Origin: FCB group bacterium
GTDB taxonomy: Bacteria > Zixibacteria > MSB-5A5 > GN15 > JAAZOE01
Assembly (NCBI GenBank): GCA_024231695.1
Contig: JAAEQF010000587.1
Location: 28,744 to 92,743, forward strand
Length of the DNA: 64,000 nucleotides
Direction of reading: 5' to 3'
Below the pieces are notes generated by a model, which saw only the letters and a list, made by a program, of their open reading frames with translations, was not told the origin of the DNA and did not search any database. Shown here piece after piece: positions 32,829 through 41,069 of the stretch. Both the position numbers and the translations under genes were made by a program. Every line of letters begins with the position of its first letter. Position 1 is the stretch's first letter.

Positions 32829-33037
32829 TGACGAATGATGAAAAAGAACTCATTGAAATGAACGAAGGGCTAATTGAGTTAAACAAAAAACTTATCAAGG
32901 ATTGTGATAAATTGGCGGAATTAAATTTAGACTTACTTGACCTAAATACCGTGCTAAAACAGCGAATTATCGACATAGAGGATGAAAAGGGGATAATACC
33001 GGAGAATCAAAAAAAGAAACCGAAGTACTTAAACTGA
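32828..33037 (+). CDS. small leucine-rich coiled-coil protein (69 aa)
   Basis: ATG 32828 overlaps the upstream stop. The chain is a long amphipathic helix with regular Leu/Asn spacing, probably a dimer-forming coiled coil. Function unknown. Confidence 0.55.
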   Translation: MTNDEKELIEMNEGLIELNKKLIKDCDKLAELNLDLLDLNTVLKQRIIDIEDEKGIIPENQKKKPKYLN

Positions 33038-33072
33038 TGCAACTACGCAAAATTATTACTAAAAAAGTAGAC

Positions 33073-33096
33073 TGTGGAACGATTCCACAATAGCCC
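33073..33096 (+). promoter_or_regulatory. palindrome in a promoter-like region
   Basis: TGTGGAA-CGA-TTCCACA is a perfect 7-bp inverted repeat directly before a TAGCCC -10-like hexamer, with TAGACT 17 bp upstream. It mimics the position of the CACAATGTG operators but with another sequence. Confidence 0.35.
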
Positions 33097-33143
33097 ATTT
33101 GTAATCGAAATAGTACCAACGCGTGAACAAAAGGAGAATCGCA

Positions 33144-33497
33144 ATGTGTAAAGAGGATAAGGCAAAAAAAATAGAGGAACGAGGGGCAGAGACAGAAATC
33201 GTTCACAAGACTTCTCTCAAAGAAGTCACGAAAAAGGACTCTGACAAAAAAATGGACACCAACCAAGTGCTTGGAATCATGGCGGAGCTGGCTAAACGTG
33301 CGGCGTTGACTATGATACAAGACGAGCTGGAACTTTACAAAGGGCTCATTGATGACGCCGAAATGACGGACGAAAAACTAAAAATCATAAGGGAAGTGGC
33401 AGATTTGAAATTGCGTTCAGTTGGTGTTTGTCTGGCAGGAATGAGGATGACAGGTAAGATGGAGGTGCCGAATGGTGGAGACGTATCCAGTAAATGA
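33144..33497 (+). CDS. hypothetical helical protein (117 aa)
   Basis: AAGGAG before ATG 33144 sets the start. It is a charged helical protein (VLGIMAELAKRAALTMIQDELELY) with no recognised motif. It overlaps the endolysin gene by 26 bases, so the two are probably co-regulated. Confidence 0.6.
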   Translation: MCKEDKAKKIEERGAETEIVHKTSLKEVTKKDSDKKMDTNQVLGIMAELAKRAALTMIQDELELYKGLIDDAEMTDEKLKIIREVADLKLRSVGVCLAGMRMTGKMEVPNGGDVSSK

Positions 33498-34323
33498 ATA
33501 TCAACCGGACGTAAACCACGATAACAGCATCGTATTTTTTGGCCAACTTTTTGACATCGGTGTCAGGGTGGTAAAATGGTACGAGTACCGTGGTTTAAAC
33601 GGATACTTGAAGAAAAAGAAGGTCATTCGTGAGGAGGATCGGAAAACAGGAAAAATGAAGACCGTAAGGGTCATCAAGGGGAAGCGATACGGCGGAAGGT
33701 TTCCGCGTACCGGGCGCAAGGCGGTAGATATCAGGCAGTTCATGATCCACCACACTGGAGGGTACTTACCCGGTGTGTGTTTCAACACTCTCCACAACGA
33801 GCGCCGTCTATCGGTACAATTTATCCAGGCCGACAACGGAACTATTTATCAAACCATGGATGCCAAAGAAATCGCCTGGCATGGTGGGAAACAAAACAGG
33901 TGTTCGATTGGTGTGGAGTGCTGCTTGTATCCGCGTGCGTTGAGAAACCCAGAAGCGTATAGGCCAGAGAAGTGCCGGCGTCTTGGGTTGACACCGCATG
34001 AAACAGGGAATGTGTACACCCAGGGAAAACATAGGACTGTGTTCATGATGCCTAACAACCAGGTGGAGGCATTGGCACATCTAGCCGCTGGCGTGTGGTT
34101 TGCTCGTAACAAAGTCGCTGGGTTTATCAATAGAGCTCCAGGCTTTCCAACTCGTGTAGACGAGGTCCTACCAGATCCGGATTTCGATACTAAATACCGA
34201 AAACATAATGGATTGGTCATCCACGCCAATGTTGCCCCTAAAAAATGGGATGCAACGGGGCTAGACTTGGAACCATTTGAGGATCGAGTCGGCGATATTT
34301 ATTACTCGATGAAAGCAGAATAA
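33472..34323 (+). CDS. N-acetylmuramoyl-L-alanine amidase endolysin (Amidase_2, 283 aa)
   Basis: GGAGG precedes ATG 33472. The core fits Amidase_2: FMIHHTGG (zinc His) near 92, a GTIYQ strand, AWHGGKQNRCSIGVE with the second histidine region, and HANVAPKKWDATGLDLEPFE near the C-terminus supplying the third ligand and catalytic residues. It cleaves the amide between muramic acid and the peptide stem. No signal peptide, so it needs a holin. A basic insert at about 47-80 is unusual. It is distant from the holin-like gene. Confidence 0.85.
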   Translation: MVETYPVNEYQPDVNHDNSIVFFGQLFDIGVRVVKWYEYRGLNGYLKKKKVIREEDRKTGKMKTVRVIKGKRYGGRFPRTGRKAVDIRQFMIHHTGGYLPGVCFNTLHNERRLSVQFIQADNGTIYQTMDAKEIAWHGGKQNRCSIGVECCLYPRALRNPEAYRPEKCRRLGLTPHETGNVYTQGKHRTVFMMPNNQVEALAHLAAGVWFARNKVAGFINRAPGFPTRVDEVLPDPDFDTKYRKHNGLVIHANVAPKKWDATGLDLEPFEDRVGDIYYSMKAE

Positions 34324-34905
34324 ATGAACGATTTAACTGTAAAAAAAGAATTAAGATTTATGCTGCCTGAAATTAGGATTCAACACCCTAAAACAGGCGA
34401 ACCGTTGTGCATCGTGACGCCGGCGGCAGGCTCTGTGTTTGACATTCGTATCCCCGAAGGCATCACCTCTGAAGAATTGCTTATAGTAGTGTCAGATTTC
34501 GCGCAGTTTTGTTATCGGTCAACCATGGCGGTACAAAAGCGGCTAATGAATAGGGGGTGGACACATGAGCAGCTAGGAGAATTGTTTTTTCCTGAAGCCG
34601 AAAAAGTCGATGCAGATGCCCCTCCTGAAGTTTTGTACCAGAAGTTAGCTGACGCGATGAAGGTGGCGATGGCTGGCTCTGAAAAATGGCAAGGGCTGTT
34701 GTCCAAAATTCCGATGTCAAAGCTTTCCGAGGTAGGGATGATCGATTCTTCCGGTTGGGAGCGCACCGACTATGAACAAGTGTTGCTTTGGCTGATGGAC
34801 GAGCAGGAAGAAATGCCAAAATGTATTTCTGACTACTTAAAACGTTTTGACGATGGTAGTGCGATTGACGCGTTCCTTTACCCTAATGAAGGCGCGAAAG
34901 AATAA
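34324..34905 (+). CDS. hypothetical protein after endolysin (193 aa)
   Basis: It starts directly behind the endolysin stop. Acidic, mixed alpha/beta, with helix VSDFAQFCYRSTMAVQKRL and a C-terminal acidic region. No cysteine motif. Probably translated by coupling; function unknown. Confidence 0.6.
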   Translation: MNDLTVKKELRFMLPEIRIQHPKTGEPLCIVTPAAGSVFDIRIPEGITSEELLIVVSDFAQFCYRSTMAVQKRLMNRGWTHEQLGELFFPEAEKVDADAPPEVLYQKLADAMKVAMAGSEKWQGLLSKIPMSKLSEVGMIDSSGWERTDYEQVLLWLMDEQEEMPKCISDYLKRFDDGSAIDAFLYPNEGAKE

Positions 34906-34911
34906 AAATGG

Positions 34912-35109
34912 ATGAAAAAACCAAAATGTTCAACTGAACCTTGCGAAGAGTGTGGAGCAACGCGTTGGAGTTATATAAAACCACAAATAGTGATGGGGAC
35001 ATTTCGAAAAAAAGTCACGCAGGAAAAAGTTTGTAGAGAGTGTGGAGGCGAAAGCTATGTTGAAAATGTCCCACAATTTTGCCCATGCTGTGATCAAGCG
35101 ATGGAATAA
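34912..35109 (+). CDS. three-CxxC zinc protein (65 aa)
   Basis: CEEC, CREC and CPCC spaced over about 50 residues indicate a zinc ribbon with an extra knuckle. The start is probably ATG 34912. Small proteins of this kind are a feature of this phage's accessory belt. Confidence 0.6.
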   Translation: MKKPKCSTEPCEECGATRWSYIKPQIVMGTFRKKVTQEKVCRECGGESYVENVPQFCPCCDQAME

Positions 35110-35138
35110 TTTTTGATTCCGAAAGAAAGGTACACAAT

Positions 35139-35561
35139 ATGAATTTTTTAAACGTAGGAACAAAAGCATTTATAATGTATGCAGATTTAGATCCGTGGGA
35201 GGTGTCTAAGGCCAAAAACAATTTTACTAAATTGAGAGACGCTAAGATTGTCGAAGTAATGATTTGTGACCGACATCTAAATGCGAAGACTAGTAAAACG
35301 ACAGAACGAGACTTTAACCTCTATAGCGTATGTTTTACGAGTGAAGTAGAGGCAAATGAAGTGCTTGAAACGCCTCGCCAACTTCCAGATAGGTGGGATA
35401 AACCATTCGACTGGGATGGCCCGATTGCAGCCGATGTCGAAACGCTTTGTAGCACAGTGATGGAAGAACTTAACGCATTAAGAAACGGTTATAAAACGAT
35501 GATTGGAGATGCAGGTAGAGCGTTTGACGAGTTCCTCTCCTCCAGCGAAGAGGGGGATTAA
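35139..35561 (+). CDS. hypothetical protein (140 aa)
   Basis: GAAAGG precedes the ATG. The sequence is mixed alpha/beta with an acidic C-terminus ending in FLSSSEEGD. No recognised motif. Next to small early genes. Confidence 0.6.
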   Translation: MNFLNVGTKAFIMYADLDPWEVSKAKNNFTKLRDAKIVEVMICDRHLNAKTSKTTERDFNLYSVCFTSEVEANEVLETPRQLPDRWDKPFDWDGPIAADVETLCSTVMEELNALRNGYKTMIGDAGRAFDEFLSSSEEGD

Positions 35562-35562
35562 T

Positions 35563-35820
35563 ATGCCTACTTTTTGTCAAATTGATTTAATGTTTCATAC
35601 ACTTGGTGGAAACGCTTCAGCTCAATGGAATAGAAATCATTTTGCTGCTAGTCCCGGCCATAATGATTACGAAGACTTAGAGATTTTAGAAAAAAACGGA
35701 TATATGGAACGTATAAAAAGCCCGCCATTTATGCCGGAAACAAGCATCACTTTTATAGTCACAGAAAAAGGAAAAGTGTTTTTAAGACAGCTAGAGCAAA
35801 AAGGACAAAGTACCAAATAA
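35563..35820 (+). CDS. winged-helix-like small protein (85 aa)
   Basis: GAAGAGGGG precedes ATG 35563. The segment DYEDLEILEKNGYMERI and then ITFIVTEKGKVFLRQL looks like the recognition helix and wing of a MarR/PadR-type winged helix, with the first helix short. DNA binding is plausible but not shown. Confidence 0.5.
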   Translation: MPTFCQIDLMFHTLGGNASAQWNRNHFAASPGHNDYEDLEILEKNGYMERIKSPPFMPETSITFIVTEKGKVFLRQLEQKGQSTK

Positions 35821-35839
35821 ATAGAAGGATGGTGAGAAA

Positions 35840-36100
35840 ATGACAATCGAATATTCAAAGGTGAAGGATGCTTTTCTTAGTGAATATCTTAAAGACGGCA
35901 CTCAAATCCATATTGAGAGAATTTATCAAAATGATCCGCGAATCCAAGTTAAGACTGATGGACATAGAGAGATATGGCACAGGGTTCCAGACGAAATTTG
36001 TGAAATCGATAAAGTCATAGATTGGTATATCGAAAACTTCAAAGATTGCACCGTCGATAATCGCAATAAGACCAACCGAACAGAGATATTTTTTCGATAA
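35840..36100 (+). CDS. hypothetical protein (86 aa)
   Basis: GAAGGATGG before the ATG. Charged alpha/beta protein without motif. Function unknown. Confidence 0.55.
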   Translation: MTIEYSKVKDAFLSEYLKDGTQIHIERIYQNDPRIQVKTDGHREIWHRVPDEICEIDKVIDWYIENFKDCTVDNRNKTNRTEIFFR

Positions 36101-36152
36101 TGAACCCAAAAACGAGACGGGATATTTTCCGTCACTCGAAAGGGGGTAAAAT

Positions 36153-37016
36153 ATGCACGAGTTACTTAATAAATTAAAATTAGTTGCACTTTTAGTGTTC
36201 GCTTGCGTAGCGTTTTTAACACTGGGGTATATGATCTTTTTGAAGGACATAGGCGCAGAACAAAGCGGTGTGGTGCCATCACAACAATTGATTATTGAAA
36301 GCGACGATATTTTAGAAACGTGTGAATCCCAAGCGTTGTTTTCTGACACCGAGTATACAACCGAGCTTCCGGTTGAATTTATAGGGGCAAGGGGGGAACC
36401 AGACCGGGCTGAATATGAGCCAGATTTGGCGCTCATGCGGTGGGAAGTGATCAAACTCTGGGAATTATTTTTTGACGACGACGGCGCTAAACAGACTGAC
36501 CCACGGCGGGAAATGTCCAGCAAATATGCTGAGTACGTTATCGACGCTGTGACAATGTATCAAGATAGCCCCACGGATATTGGGGGACAACTACCGACAC
36601 ACAAAAATGTCCATCTGCTCGTGGCGTGGATGATCGCCAAAGAAAGTTCTGTTACCAACGGAGTAGTCGGGAAACTCGGCGAGGTTGGTATGATGCAGAT
36701 TATGCCTACTAACAAGGCTGCGTTGGCGGGATACTCACCAAAAAAAATCAAAAACAATCCAAAATTGAGTATAATGCTCGGTGTGCGGTGGATGGCGTAT
36801 ACCACGTCAGAGTGTCCTAACACGGACATTTTCGACACCGACTGGAATGATCTAGACTGGGTCAAGCCGCTATCTGCTTACGCCGGCGGCCAGAATGCAA
36901 AGCGTGAAAATGGCACTTGCAAATCATTCACTGTGGCCAAGGAACGCGTGCAAAGAACAATGATGTATCGAACGCGCATTGACCAATTGGTTGATACTGA
37001 ATATTTGACTGATTAA
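36153..37016 (+). CDS. membrane-anchored SLT-type lytic transglycosylase (287 aa)
   Basis: AAAGGGGG precedes ATG 36153. A hydrophobic N-terminal helix (LVALLVFACVAFLTLGYMIF) acts as a signal anchor. In the SLT domain (about 145-240) AWMIAKESS carries the catalytic Glu near 163. KLGEVGMMQIMP and a final SAYAGGQNA are standard family motifs. It cleaves the glycan strand of peptidoglycan. It may act in lysis or in DNA entry; the distance from tail genes favours lysis. Confidence 0.8.
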   Translation: MHELLNKLKLVALLVFACVAFLTLGYMIFLKDIGAEQSGVVPSQQLIIESDDILETCESQALFSDTEYTTELPVEFIGARGEPDRAEYEPDLALMRWEVIKLWELFFDDDGAKQTDPRREMSSKYAEYVIDAVTMYQDSPTDIGGQLPTHKNVHLLVAWMIAKESSVTNGVVGKLGEVGMMQIMPTNKAALAGYSPKKIKNNPKLSIMLGVRWMAYTTSECPNTDIFDTDWNDLDWVKPLSAYAGGQNAKRENGTCKSFTVAKERVQRTMMYRTRIDQLVDTEYLTD

Positions 37017-37032
37017 ACAAAAACTATAGTAT
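37005..37032 (+). promoter_or_regulatory. promoter with very short leader
   Basis: TTGACT at 37005 and TAGTAT at 37027 (16 bp apart) lie just before ATG 37039, giving at most a few leader bases and no ribosome site. Confidence 0.4.
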
Positions 37033-37038
37033 AAAAAC

Positions 37039-37347
37039 ATGACAACTGGAAATAACCTCTTGGACAGGATAGATAATTTATGCGAACACTTTCGAAAAAC
37101 GCAGAGTCCAGGATGGGAAACAAACACAAAAAAACTGACCAAAATCCGAGAACACGTTGTTGATGGCGTGGTACTAGGAGCTCCTGAATACATTTTTATG
37201 GATTCGATCCAGCCTAGAATTTTAAACAAATGCATATCCATGAAACCGCTTGGCGGCTGCAAAATTGGATTAATGGAATGGTGCAGTCACCGTGGAGAGT
37301 GGGAGCATGGTATTTGTAAGTGCAAAAAGTACATAGAAAGGGCTTAA
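37039..37347 (+). CDS. cysteine-rich hypothetical protein (102 aa)
   Basis: The ATG is seven bases after a -10 candidate and lacks a Shine-Dalgarno site. A C-terminal CSHRGEWEHGICKCKK resembles a zinc-binding or disulfide segment. Function unknown. Confidence 0.6.
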   Translation: MTTGNNLLDRIDNLCEHFRKTQSPGWETNTKKLTKIREHVVDGVVLGAPEYIFMDSIQPRILNKCISMKPLGGCKIGLMEWCSHRGEWEHGICKCKKYIERA

Positions 37348-37348
37348 T

Positions 37349-37678
37349 ATGATTTGCTCAGTATATGAACGAAGACCGCGAACAACCAGAACCGTAACCG
37401 ATCCACGAGCGGCGAGGCCTGTAGAACAATTTGAATTTGTTGATAGAGGTAGGCATCACTGGAATGTCGAAGAAATCAGTAATGTAGCTATAGAGAAAGG
37501 TTATAAATTGGCATCGGCACCCAGCGCGACGACGACTCCAGGCGTCGATTTTGTGTTGTACGTCGAACCGTCGCCGGCGAAATCTCCGATGGAAGCGTTT
37601 AAAGGTGGGGGAAAAGGCGGGGGGGGAAATCGACCTGTCACGGTACGTCGAAAAATGCCGCTGCCTAGGAAAGTTTAG
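37349..37678 (+). CDS. basic Gly-rich small protein (109 aa)
   Basis: The ATG is one base after the previous stop. The C-terminus is basic and glycine-rich (KGGGKGGGGNRPVTVRRK), which could bind nucleic acid. Tightly packed with the next gene. Confidence 0.6.
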   Translation: MICSVYERRPRTTRTVTDPRAARPVEQFEFVDRGRHHWNVEEISNVAIEKGYKLASAPSATTTPGVDFVLYVEPSPAKSPMEAFKGGGKGGGGNRPVTVRRKMPLPRKV

Positions 37679-38086
37679 ATGAGCGCTTTTGAAAGTCGGT
37701 TGGAAGGGGCAAAATCTCCATATTTTGGCAAAATCACATTGGGTGCTGAATCCGGCCAAATAATCACCGGTGAAAATAAAGATGACCCACCGTTACAGAT
37801 TTTAGAGTCAGATATAAGCGATGTGGAATCATTGCACGTCCAGGTCGTGAAGGTGACCGATCACGAGACTGGTGAGGCAGCATACGTAAGAAGGATCGTA
37901 GCCAAAATAGGAGAAGATCGCGAGTTCGACATTGTTGACCCCGTGGCAATCAGCGCAGACGTCGCCGAATTAGGTATTGACACATCGAAGTGTGAGGCGT
38001 GTACGATGCCGCTAGACGGCTTTGACCTTGTGTTTCACGAAGGCGCCGCTTACCACAAATATTGTTTAGACGAGGGTGGTGATTGA
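37679..38086 (+). CDS. hypothetical protein with C-terminal zinc pair (135 aa)
   Basis: Directly follows the preceding stop. A beta-rich body ends with CEACTMPLDG and later YHKYC, resembling a LIM-like half or zinc ribbon. Its stop overlaps the next start. Function unknown. Confidence 0.6.
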   Translation: MSAFESRLEGAKSPYFGKITLGAESGQIITGENKDDPPLQILESDISDVESLHVQVVKVTDHETGEAAYVRRIVAKIGEDREFDIVDPVAISADVAELGIDTSKCEACTMPLDGFDLVFHEGAAYHKYCLDEGGD

Positions 38087-38397
38087 TGGCCACCGTTGAC
38101 GATATTAAATTGCTCATTCAAGCGATTGCTGACGGTATAGATGACAATGGATCCTTGGGGCTCAGGACTCCAGGACCGGCGGTTGTAGTTGCCCCTAACG
38201 TCGAAGTCAAGCCAGGGGAATCGTGGGGAGAAGCGAAGGCTTTTGAGATATATCTGGGAGGAATAGCCGAATATATTGACGGCATTAGTGCTAAAGACAA
38301 GATTAACGAATTAATTGCTCAATATAATCAATTGAGGGTAGATTACAACAATGGAGTGGTTCCGACATCGGCGGCCCAGGTGGATCCAATACCATAA
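38086..38397 (+). CDS. hypothetical protein (103 aa)
   Basis: ATG 38086 overlaps the upstream stop and its own stop overlaps the next gene (TAATG). The protein has a Pro/Val-rich middle (GPAVVVAPNVEVKPG) and an amphipathic helix. Function unknown. Confidence 0.6.
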   Translation: MATVDDIKLLIQAIADGIDDNGSLGLRTPGPAVVVAPNVEVKPGESWGEAKAFEIYLGGIAEYIDGISAKDKINELIAQYNQLRVDYNNGVVPTSAAQVDPIP

Positions 38398-38921
38398 TGT
38401 TTTTCGAGGGTACAAGTTCAGATGTAAGTGCAATATTGTTCTCGGTTATCGACGGCAACAGAACAATTACGCTAGAAGATCCAGGCGAACAAATTGAAGG
38501 TGTCAGCGCTATCATCGTCGAAAAAATGGGGATTGCCACAGTCAAACATTTGGAGAAAGATCAGTTCGAGGTTCACGCCTTGCATTGTTTTGCCCCCTCC
38601 CATGGGGCGCATCCAAAATTCGCGAATATTACAAAACAGCTAGAGAAGCACAATATCAGACAGAATAAAAACATCACCTGCCCCATGTGTTCTGGCGGAG
38701 GGTGGTTACCAGCTGACGGAGACGATGCAAAAACAGCGGCGGGTTTAGCCGTGTCGTTTGGTTTTTTTAGGGGCGTAGAGTTACCAAAAACAGAAGAATT
38801 GGCGAGGGCGCAGGAAAAGGCCGGCGAAAGCGCTTTTTCTGGTGTGCTTAACCATCCCCTAGTTACTCGTATCCGTTCGGAGTTGGAGAATCGAGAACCC
38901 GGGGCAGATGCTAAGAAATGA
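38397..38921 (+). CDS. hypothetical protein with CPMC zinc half-site (174 aa)
   Basis: Translational overlap upstream. CPMCSGGGW near 100 is a DnaJ-like half zinc knuckle, but only one copy is present. The C-terminal third is charged helical. It overlaps the next gene by 14 bases. Confidence 0.6.
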   Translation: MFFEGTSSDVSAILFSVIDGNRTITLEDPGEQIEGVSAIIVEKMGIATVKHLEKDQFEVHALHCFAPSHGAHPKFANITKQLEKHNIRQNKNITCPMCSGGGWLPADGDDAKTAAGLAVSFGFFRGVELPKTEELARAQEKAGESAFSGVLNHPLVTRIRSELENREPGADAKK

Positions 38922-39387
38922 ACGTACAAAGATATTCTACTCGATAGTGATTTCTCTATGCTGGATGCAAAGGCGTCCAGTTACTCTCCTTGATCTAAAC
39001 AAATTTCTAAAAATTACCAAAAAGCAAGTTCGCAAAGAACTCAAAATACTCGAGGACGACGGCCGCATTGCGAAAGTTCAAATTCGCCAGGGAAGATTGT
39101 GCGCTGCGTGGGTCATTGCCGATAACGACAGGCTGCCGTCTGAAATACGTGATGTTTGTCAGGTGTGCGGGATTCAGAAGGCTGACGAGAATTACGGCGC
39201 AGAGCGGGTATGTCATCCGTGTTTCCTAGCGGCAAAGTCTGACCGCGGGCGGCTGTATCTAAACGAATGTATCGAGGCTGATTACTCGTTGTGGTTGGCT
39301 ACCGTTTACACAATTCCAATCGAACACACACTACGCCTCCCCCATGATAATTATAGCGAAAAAATAAAAATAGTTGACACCGACTGA
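38908..39387 (+). CDS. winged-helix plus zinc-knuckle protein (159 aa)
   Basis: The N-terminal half has TLLDLNKFLKITKKQVRKEL followed by LEDDGRIAKVQIRQGR, a helix-turn-helix with wing. The C-terminal half contains CQVCGIQKADENYG and CHPC, a zinc ribbon. This combination suggests a DNA-binding phage regulator. It ends just before a promoter that uses its last codons. Confidence 0.6.
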   Translation: MLRNERTKIFYSIVISLCWMQRRPVTLLDLNKFLKITKKQVRKELKILEDDGRIAKVQIRQGRLCAAWVIADNDRLPSEIRDVCQVCGIQKADENYGAERVCHPCFLAAKSDRGRLYLNECIEADYSLWLATVYTIPIEHTLRLPHDNYSEKIKIVDTD

Positions 39388-39402
39388 GTGATAGTTTAAG
39401 GT
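39374..39402 (+). promoter_or_regulatory. promoter (degenerate member of the TTGAC-N17-TA family)
   Basis: TTGACA at 39374 and TAAGGT at 39397 are 17 bp apart. The operator position holds a degenerate CTGAGTG rather than CACAATGTG, and the leader contains TACTCA and GGGGAACGG as in the family. Confidence 0.5.
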
Positions 39403-39457
39403 TACTCAGAACGACGGGGAACGGCGCAAAAAAACGCCATAAAAAAGAGAGTAGAAT

Positions 39458-39736
39458 ATGCCAAAAAAGGTGAGTGCATGGCAGTGTTCATTTGGGTGCG
39501 GGATAATTCTCAAGGCCAAAGCAACAATCGATGAGCACGAAAAGAAATGTTTTGAAAATCCAAAACGAAGATCATGTCCGACCTGTAAACATTTTTCGCC
39601 GAAATATAGGACTTGTTATGATTTAACTAGCGAACATCCATACTGTAAAAGACTGATGAAAATTATGTATAACCAATACTGTGATTGTACTTTGTGGAGG
39701 CCAAAACCGACTGATGGAAGGAATGATTATGCCTAA
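39458..39736 (+). CDS. zinc-finger-like protein, paralogue A (92 aa)
   Basis: WQCSFGCG, HEKKCF and CPTCKHF give several cysteine/histidine zinc ligands. Residues 1-35 match the protein of the next gene, so the two genes arose by duplication. The genes overlap by eight bases. Function unknown. Confidence 0.65.
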   Translation: MPKKVSAWQCSFGCGIILKAKATIDEHEKKCFENPKRRSCPTCKHFSPKYRTCYDLTSEHPYCKRLMKIMYNQYCDCTLWRPKPTDGRNDYA

Positions 39737-40031
39737 AAAAGTAGAAGCATGGCAGTGTTCGTTTTGTGGGAAGACTCGCAAGGCCAAAGGAACAATCGTT
39801 AAGCACGAAAAGACGTGTTTTAAAAATCCAAAGCGAAAAGCATGTCAAACTTGCAATAATAGATCAGAGGAAAGAGAGACCTTTTATAACCGGTATAATG
39901 GTGGAGATCCAGGTAGTACCGACACAGAATACTTCTTTGAATATTGCGGAGCCAAAGAGGAGGAGCTGTGTGAATACGAATATAACTGCAAACAGTGGCG
40001 GCCTATACCACGGTCAATACTAAAAAAATAA
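39729..40031 (+). CDS. zinc-finger-like protein, paralogue B (100 aa)
   Basis: The product begins MPKKVEAWQCSFCGKTRK and continues with HEKTCF, a C2H2-like finger, plus a CQTC and C-terminal cysteines. It is a diverged duplicate of the previous gene. GGAAGGAATG precedes ATG 39729. Confidence 0.65.
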   Translation: MPKKVEAWQCSFCGKTRKAKGTIVKHEKTCFKNPKRKACQTCNNRSEERETFYNRYNGGDPGSTDTEYFFEYCGAKEEELCEYEYNCKQWRPIPRSILKK

Positions 40032-40040
40032 GGAGGTAAA

Positions 40041-40544
40041 ATGAAAATCAATATTGAGAATTGTGTTGCTCAGATTGGAAAAGATGACGGATTTGACGAG
40101 GGACGGATTCATGCTATCGGAGAAATGGTCGGACACTTGAAATGGTTGCGAGACCGGTTGATCAATGCTGATTATACGGCGATTGATGAGTTTTTTGCTA
40201 TCTATCAATTCAGCGATAATGTGAAATTCCATAAGGCTCTCCCACCAGGCACCGAGACGGGTGAAGAATGGGGCGAAACAATAAAACAGTGTGGATGCTT
40301 ACCAACTGAGATGTGCGCTTGCGAACAGCTTTGTCTTGGATGTAGTGCCAGGGACGAAGAAATAGCCAAACTTATCCATGAACGCGATCAATACGATGCT
40401 CGGCGCCGGGAATTGGTTGAGACGTATGAGAAACGGCGTGCTGAGTTTCAGGACGCTAAAAATAGGATAGACACTAAAAAACAGGATCAAGATGTGAACG
40501 AAATGATTCAGGCATTTAAAGAACTGCAGGAATGCAAAGAATGA
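40041..40544 (+). CDS. hypothetical coiled-coil protein with cysteine cluster (167 aa)
   Basis: AAGGAGG precedes the ATG. A central CGCLPTEMCACEQLCLGC cluster is followed by a long charged helix (about 110-165). It could chelate metal and oligomerise. Function unknown. Overlaps the next gene by four bases. Confidence 0.6.
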   Translation: MKINIENCVAQIGKDDGFDEGRIHAIGEMVGHLKWLRDRLINADYTAIDEFFAIYQFSDNVKFHKALPPGTETGEEWGETIKQCGCLPTEMCACEQLCLGCSARDEEIAKLIHERDQYDARRRELVETYEKRRAEFQDAKNRIDTKKQDQDVNEMIQAFKELQECKE

Positions 40545-40864
40545 AAAATAAAGATCAAAAAAGACGTGTAAGGGTATACAAAAATACCCCTTATAAATCT
40601 CATTTAGTATGTGAAGCCTGGTTTCATAGATTCTATTGGAGTAATGAAGAGGATAGACTAAACCACTATGACTATGGGTTATGCTGTGTTTTAGAAAAAG
40701 AAGATGGTAGCCCGTTTGTTGTGTCTTATTCTAGAGTGCAATTTATAAATGCACTTGATGGAAGCGAGACGGCTCCAAGGATAGATCCAGATAAAGAACA
40801 AAAAAAGGATCTAGGAACTGTGTCATTTAGAGGTGCTGTAAAGCAATGGGAACGGGGAGTATAA
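40541..40864 (+). CDS. hypothetical protein (107 aa)
   Basis: ATGA overlap with the previous gene. The beta-like sequence (VSYSRVQFINALDG) contains no recognised motif. The TAATG at its end begins a 14-codon ORF. Confidence 0.55.
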   Translation: MKNKDQKRRVRVYKNTPYKSHLVCEAWFHRFYWSNEEDRLNHYDYGLCCVLEKEDGSPFVVSYSRVQFINALDGSETAPRIDPDKEQKKDLGTVSFRGAVKQWERGV

Positions 40865-40960
40865 TGAAATTAACGCTTGCTGGGTTTGGTCACAATCAAA
40901 ATAATTGATTTTATTAAATCATTTATACGACGTCGTTCAGGGAAAATTTTGTTTATTAAA

Positions 40961-41068
40961 ATGAAAATAGAAGATCCAGAACTTTTCCAAAGAATAAAGA
41001 ATGGAGAATTTTCTGCCGTTTCGTTGGGTAGTAGAGCGCCTATACGAAGAAAAAAAGGAGGATTATAA
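40961..41068 (+). pseudogene. possible XkdF-type prohead protease C-terminal fragment (35 aa)
   Basis: The stretch EDPELFQRIKNGEFSAVSLG resembles the C-terminal motif (P-E-L-W-x-x-I-K-x-G-E-x-x-G-F-S-I-G) of phage XkdF-type prohead serine proteases. Only about 35 residues remain, with no good ribosome site, and the upstream frame is broken. It could also be a short independent peptide. Confidence 0.3.
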
Positions 41069-41069
41069 A

